Of a stretch of DNA of 64,000 bases, positions 59,001-64,000 are shown in pieces. Below the pieces are notes generated by a model. It was not told the DNA's origin and did not search any database. It worked only from the letters and a program-made list of their open reading frames with translations. The number at the start of each line of letters is the position of its first letter. Positions within the stretch are counted from its first letter, which is position 1. The translations under genes and the position numbers were made by a program. This DNA comes from Citrus sinensis. Its lineage: Eukaryota > Streptophyta > Magnoliopsida > Sapindales > Rutaceae. The stretch lies in assembly GCF_022201045.2 (NCBI RefSeq), contig NC_068558.1, positions 31,267,501 to 31,331,500 of the forward strand, given 5' to 3'.

Positions 59001-60577
59001 ATGAGTAGCCAATTGATAGTATGTTTTGGTGAGATGCTTATTGATTTTGTGCCTGATGTATCTGGTGTTTCCTTGGCTGAATCCACCGGTTTCCTCAAAG
59101 CACCCGGTGGTGCTCCCGCCAACGTCGCCTGTGCCATCACTAAACTCGGCGGTAGCTCTGCTTTTGTTGGAAAGGTTCACCCACTTCCTCCATTTTTGTC
59201 GTCTGCATGTTTTAAAAGGCCTTGCCTTCAAGGCCTCTGCATAATTCCACCCCTGCCTACTACATAATTTAAAAAATAATAATAATTTGACCTTAAACTT
59301 TAAATTTCTTACATTTAATCCTATAATATTTTTTACCTTTTTTTTCTAATTTGGTCTCGAAAAGCTTATTTTGATGGCTTTTGGCCCAGTTTTTTTTTTT
59401 TTCAATTCTTGCTCTGCAAGTAAATTTATAAATTAGAACGCGTGGAAGTTTGCTTTATTTGTAAATATGATATTTGATTGTGTGACGAAGCAGTTTGGAG
59501 ATGATGAGTTTGGACACATGCTGGTGAACATATTGAAGCAAAACAATGTTAAAACTGAAGGAGTGTGTTTTGATAATCATGCAAGAACAGCACTGGCTTT
59601 TGTGACACTAAAGAAAAATGGAGAGAGGGAGTTCATGTTTTACAGAAACCCTAGTGCAGATATGCTGTTGAAGGACTCAGAGCTGAACATGGGGCTCATC
59701 AAGCAGGCTAAAATTTTCCATTATGGGTCCATAAGTTTGATATCTGAGCCATGCAGATCAGCTCATATGGCAGCCATGAAAGCTGCCAAAGATGCCGGCG
59801 TTTTGCTGTCTTATGATCCTAATGTTCGTTTGCCTCTTTGGCCTTCTCAAGATGCTGCTAGAGATGGGATCAAAAGCATTTGGAATCATGCTGATTTGAT
59901 CAAGGTATTGCTAAAAAAATCTCAACCTTCATTGGAAATATTCTCTTTTCTTACTATAACTTTTATATAACATATACGAAAATTCTCAAGTGTTAATGTC
60001 CACACGTTTAAAAACACCTGAAAGGCTAAACTGACAATTTCTTTTGTTTTGTTGCTTTGATTGGTTGTAAAATTGGTGCAGGTGAGTGATGACGAAGTGA
60101 ACTTCTTGACAAAAGGAGGAGATGCTGAGAAGGATGATGTGGTAATGTCGTTGTGGCATGACAATCTCAAGTTGCTTCTTGTGACATATGGAGCAAAGGG
60201 TTGTGGATACTTCACTAAGAAATTCAAAGGAAGGGTGCCTGGATTCTCAGTCAAGACAATTGACACAACTGGCGCTGGTGATGCATTTGTTGGTTCTTTT
60301 CTGGTTTCTGTGGCCAAAGATGATAACATTTTCAATGTAAAGTTCCTACTTCCTTAAGTTTCTTGATCCTTATGCTTTAGCTATACTGTCTATATAATAA
60401 TCTTAAACTTGATGATGATTTCTTGATGTTAATTATGTGTAGGATGAGGGGAAACTGAAGGAGGCTCTGATTTTTTCAAATGCTTGTGGTGCAATTTGCA
60501 CAACTCAAAAAGGTGCAATTCCTGCACTTCCACCACCTGATAAAGTTCAAGAACTAATCAAGTCTAATGCCAAATAG
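59001..60577 (+). CDS. FRK: Fructokinase (pfkB family)
   Basis: Four exons, 59,001-59,174, 59,494-59,904, 60,082-60,336 and 60,443-60,577, all phase 0, give 324 residues, normal for cytosolic plant fructokinase. It phosphorylates fructose to fructose 6-phosphate, using fructose released from sucrose. Seen: [11 protein letters not shown] at the start, [16 protein letters not shown] (pfkB signature 1 region), the [17 protein letters not shown] substrate lid, [11 protein letters not shown], and the second signature [14 protein letters not shown] with catalytic Asp262. There is no transit peptide, which argues for the cytosolic class. No defects. Confidence 0.96.
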
Positions 60578-61724
60578 ATAATGTTTCTTTCTTTCAGGGC
60601 TTAACCTTTCACCAGTTAATGTTTTTTTTTGCCCCCTTCATTTGTTAATAAATTTCTTGTCTATTTTGTCTATAATAACAATGAGCAATTGACTTAAATC
60701 CTGTGACTCGGCCTCTCAATCTGATTATGCAACCCTAATCCATATGGGTGGCGTTAATACAGTGTATGCGTGAGTCTCCTAGTTGTGACGGATATGAATT
60801 ATTGATTTAGCAATCGGCAATGCATTAGTTCTTATCCCAAGTTTGGTGACATTTTTACCGCCCACATTACATGCATTGTTATTAACTTGTTAAATTTTCA
60901 ATTTACCAATCCAATTTCAACTCGATTTGAATTTCTTTAAGTTTGCATAATCCAATACACTAAAGCAACCAACAAGTTCATAATGTAATAATCACTCATT
61001 TTTTACAGGTAGTAATTGATTCAATTTGCCAAATTACACACAATAGGGTCAAGAACAATTTGCTTTATGGTTATGTTGTAGTAACTTTTAATTCAAGGGG
61101 AAAAAAATTCTCATTCAAATTCACATTAACTCCTTATGGTTGTGGATTGGTGTTCTTTGACAAAGTTAAAAGTACCAGTTAAAGTCCTCTCATGGGGTTT
61201 CAATAAATAATTTTTTTCCTCCACAAAGCACGTAGAGACTCGATTAAAAAATTTCCTCCCACAAATGCTGGGCTTACTTAATAAATCTTTAAATTATGTT
61301 GTGACGGTATAAATTCAAACTCCCAATAAACCTTGTGTAATGTGTGGTGGTAATTTTGAGGATAAAAAACGACGACTTAATAATGAGCAAACGAATATGT
61401 TTTGGAGTTGAGGTGTGGGTAAAGGCAAGTATTAGCTTCCAAAAAGATAACGTGGCAGAGTGTGATCTTATGTTTTATTTGAAGTTAACAAGAAGCTAAA
61501 CCCCTTCCTCAAAAATCGCAAGTTTCTACAGTTGCAGTGTGCCGCTTGATCTGAAATCTGAATGCTACATTTCCTATGATATTTTTCCTTTATTCCTTTC
61601 CAATGAATTCAAGAACCTGTAATACAAGGGGATTATAATTACACCAACTAATGAATATGATTTCTACAAATAACATTAGACATGCGTTGTACAACTTTCA
61701 ACAATCATCGTGGTGCTTCTACTT
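60578..61724. other. Intergenic between convergent genes
   Basis: Fructokinase and CLPX 3' UTRs at the two ends. No gene or element between. Confidence 0.45.
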
Positions 61725-64000
61725 CTACATGCTCATGGCTCTCGTTGAGATCTCTGCTTCACTCTCCTGCAACTCCCTCTCAGATGCATTTTCCTGCACA
61801 CAAGCATAAAAGAAGTATAAGTGATGGCCACATTAACACCCCCCATAATAACTAGATGACCAAAGCAATCAACCATACCGCTGACTCTCTCCGCTCGGCT
61901 TCAACTAGATAACGCTCCAATGCACCTTCTCCACGTAGAATTTTCCCTCCGCATCCAGGGGCATCCACTGACCCCACCGACTCCTCATCTACCACAACAG
62001 CATCTACCCCATCACTTCCTGTCTTAACATCGGGAATCTGAAACATGATTGCGGCAAGTAAATATCTTTGTCATACAGATGATATTCTCCTAAGTAGGCA
62101 CTAGGTCCTCACCTCATACATGGCTTCAGTTAAAATGCTTTCTAGTATGGCTCTTAAACCTCTGGCACCAGTATTCTTAGCTGTAGCTTTTTTGGCAATT
62201 ACTCTTAGTGCTTTTTCAGTAAAATGTAATTTGACCTGGAATTGTGCAAGAGGTTATATGATCACCAAAAAGGTGCAACCGTAAGTTTAAATACTCAAAG
62301 AGAGGGAGGGAGGCAGGGAGAGAGAGAGAGAATTAGCATGCACAAGCAAGTTACTCACATTGTTCATGCTGAACAATCTCTTATACTGCTTACCCAGAGC
62401 ATTTTTTGGTTCTGTGAGGACCTGATGAATATAGGTAAAGACAAGAAATGTATTAGATACTTCTGATCTGATATAAAAAGAAACATTATCCAGATTTTGG
62501 ATTTATACTTTCAAGATCTAGCTGCTCATTTCCACGTGATCCCAGCATGTTGAATTACAACAAAAGCCAAGAAATATCACAAGTACATCAGAAAAGACAT
62601 TGCACATAAAATAGCAAAAGGGTTTTAGAGGACTAATTCTTATCATTAAATATTAAGAGGAAAAAAGAAGGGAAATTATCACTGCACCACCTTTTTTTTG
62701 CCTTATGTTCATCCAACCACCAAAAAATTCTAACATGTTCTCTGCACCACTTTTTTTTTTTTAAATTTGTATCAATTAGCTACTTTTCAATTAACACCGT
62801 TAAATAATTCAAATGAAATGACAATTTTACCGCTAAATAAATTAAAAGACCATTTTATTTTACAAAAACTTTGAAAAATAAGAAAATTATAATTATAAAA
62901 ATACCCCTAAGTTTAATAAAAAATAAATCCCAAAATTAAAATTTTTATTTTTAATAAAAATCTAAATAAAAATTATAATTATAAAAATAATTACAAAATT
63001 TTCGGATTTAATAAAAATCTCCTAAATTATTAAAATTTTGGGATTTTTTTAATAAATAAATTCAGTTATTTTAATAAAATTTTGCGGAATTATAATTTTT
63101 AATAAATAAATTCAGTCATTTTTATTAAAATTTTGCAAAATTATATTTTTTAATAAAAATAATTATTAAAATTTTGCAAAATCTAAATTAAATAAAAATC
63201 AACTGAGCACCGTTGTTTGGGATTTATTTTTTATTAAATTTAGGGGTATTTTTATAATTATAATTTTCTTATTTTTCAAAGTTTTTGTAAAATAAAATGG
63301 TCTTTTAATTTATTTAGGGGTAAAATTGTCATTTCATTTAAATTATTTAATGGTATTAGTTAAAAAGTGGCTAGTTGATACAAATTAAAAAAAAAAGAAG
63401 TTGTTCAGAGAACATGTTAGAATGTTTTGGTGGTTAGATGAACATAAGGCAAAAAAGAGGTGGTACAATGATAATTTCCCAAAAAAGAATAATGACTATG
63501 ATTCAGCATGAAATGCTCCCACAATTCTGGTCCAATCATGCTCCCACAATTCTCACAAGAAGAATAAAAGCACACTAAAACCTGGTAAGCCAAATCGTAA
63601 ATAAAGTATTTACCTTAACAAGTTGGTCCTCTGTTAGTGCTGTCAAGCTAACTAATATTGGAAATCGTCCGACAAATTCTGGTATGAGACCATATGCAAT
63701 GAGATCAGAACTTTCAACCTGAAAATCGAATGTTAAGCTTCAGGCTCATAAGGGAAGGAATTTGACTACATATATCGTCTTTTTAGTTTGGGAAGGAAGG
63801 ACGCCATATAAATAAGGATGAGAAACAGCTTAATAAATACACAGCATCATGCATTTATTTTAAAAAAATAAATAAAAAAGGAATGAAATTTCCAACTTTC
63901 TCACCGATTCAAGCAAAGACGATGTCACTGCAGCATCAGTTACACCAGCCCTCATGTTGGCACGAACAGGTGCTCCAAAACCAATGGAAGAGTCTTGCCG
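61725..64000 (-). CDS. CLPX: ClpX-type AAA+ unfoldase, C-terminal part (cut by the window edge)
   Basis: Visible exons: 64,000-63,905, 63,718-63,614, 62,421-62,359, 62,235-62,113, 62,037-61,879, 61,793-61,725, giving the last 204 residues. ClpX unfolds proteins and feeds them to the ClpP chamber; plant CLPX is mitochondrial. Seen: [35 protein letters not shown] (sensor region), [36 protein letters not shown], then [16 protein letters not shown] (sensor-2 GAR arginine). The tail [19 protein letters not shown] is typical of plant CLPX. The zinc finger, Walker A and Walker B lie outside the window. The intron between 63,613 and 62,422 holds a Mutator-like MITE. Confidence 0.95.
62670..63480. mobile_element. 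Non-autonomous Mutator-like element in a CLPX intron
   Basis: 811 bp with inverted repeats of about 250 bp, starting gggaaattatcactgcacc and ending ggtacaatgataatttccc. Inner blocks (ccaccaaaaaattctaacatg, gacaattttaccgctaaata, aaaatacccctaa) recur in reverse complement. The flanks aaaaaagaa at 62,661-62,669 and 63,481-63,489 are an exact 9-bp target duplication, the Mutator hallmark. No coding capacity. Confidence 0.93.

Noticed and set aside
59922-60335. 137-codon minus-strand frame over fructokinase exon 3
   Set aside because: Antisense of a well-supported exon. No recognisable domain.

Overview
The window is nuclear DNA of a flowering plant (a eudicot). Evidence: split genes with GT-AG introns, a light-harvesting complex gene (LHCB5), a CYP93-type P450, Ty3 and Ty1 LTR retrotransposons with plant tRNA primer sites, tRNA-derived SINEs, and hAT and Mutator-like elements. 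A woody species such as Citrus would fit the repeat style and protein sequences, but that is a guess. Exon limits below come from reading splice sites and checking that the phases join.

Layout. Positions 1-12,118 are a transposon graveyard: an LTR running off the left edge, a decayed minus-strand Ty3/gypsy element with a tRNA-Asp primer site and an extra 3' ORF, a plus-strand SIRE-like LTR carrying a SINE, a second piece of the first LTR, and a decayed hAT element with one preserved end. A complete two-exon CYP93-like P450 follows (minus, 12,369-14,984). From 15 to 28.7 kb the DNA is again mostly mobile: a LINE tail, two SINEs, a minus-strand Ty1/copia element with a nested hAT-type MITE, AT-rich repeat copies, a MULE/FAR1-like fragment and a dead FAD monooxygenase.

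From 28.9 kb the window is gene-rich. In order: LHCB5/CP26 (minus); a small glycine-rich protein (minus); a nine-exon ycf45/SpoIIIAA-type P-loop ATPase (plus); a 1.9-kb foldback element; an intronless berberine-bridge-enzyme-like FAD oxidase (plus); two small cupin_3 proteins with the same intron position (plus, 44.0-50.1 and 55.7-58.1 kb) flanking a secreted phospholipase A2 (minus); a fructokinase (plus); and the 3' part of a mitochondrial-type CLPX gene (minus, cut by the right edge).

The genes form no obvious pathway cluster. Several encode plastid or mitochondrial proteins, but that is common. Two gene introns hold well-formed mobile elements: a copia remnant with inverted LTRs and a four-part inverted array in the first cupin gene, and an 811-bp Mutator-like MITE with a perfect 9-bp target duplication in CLPX. 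I see no operon-like novel system. The notable material is transposon architecture.
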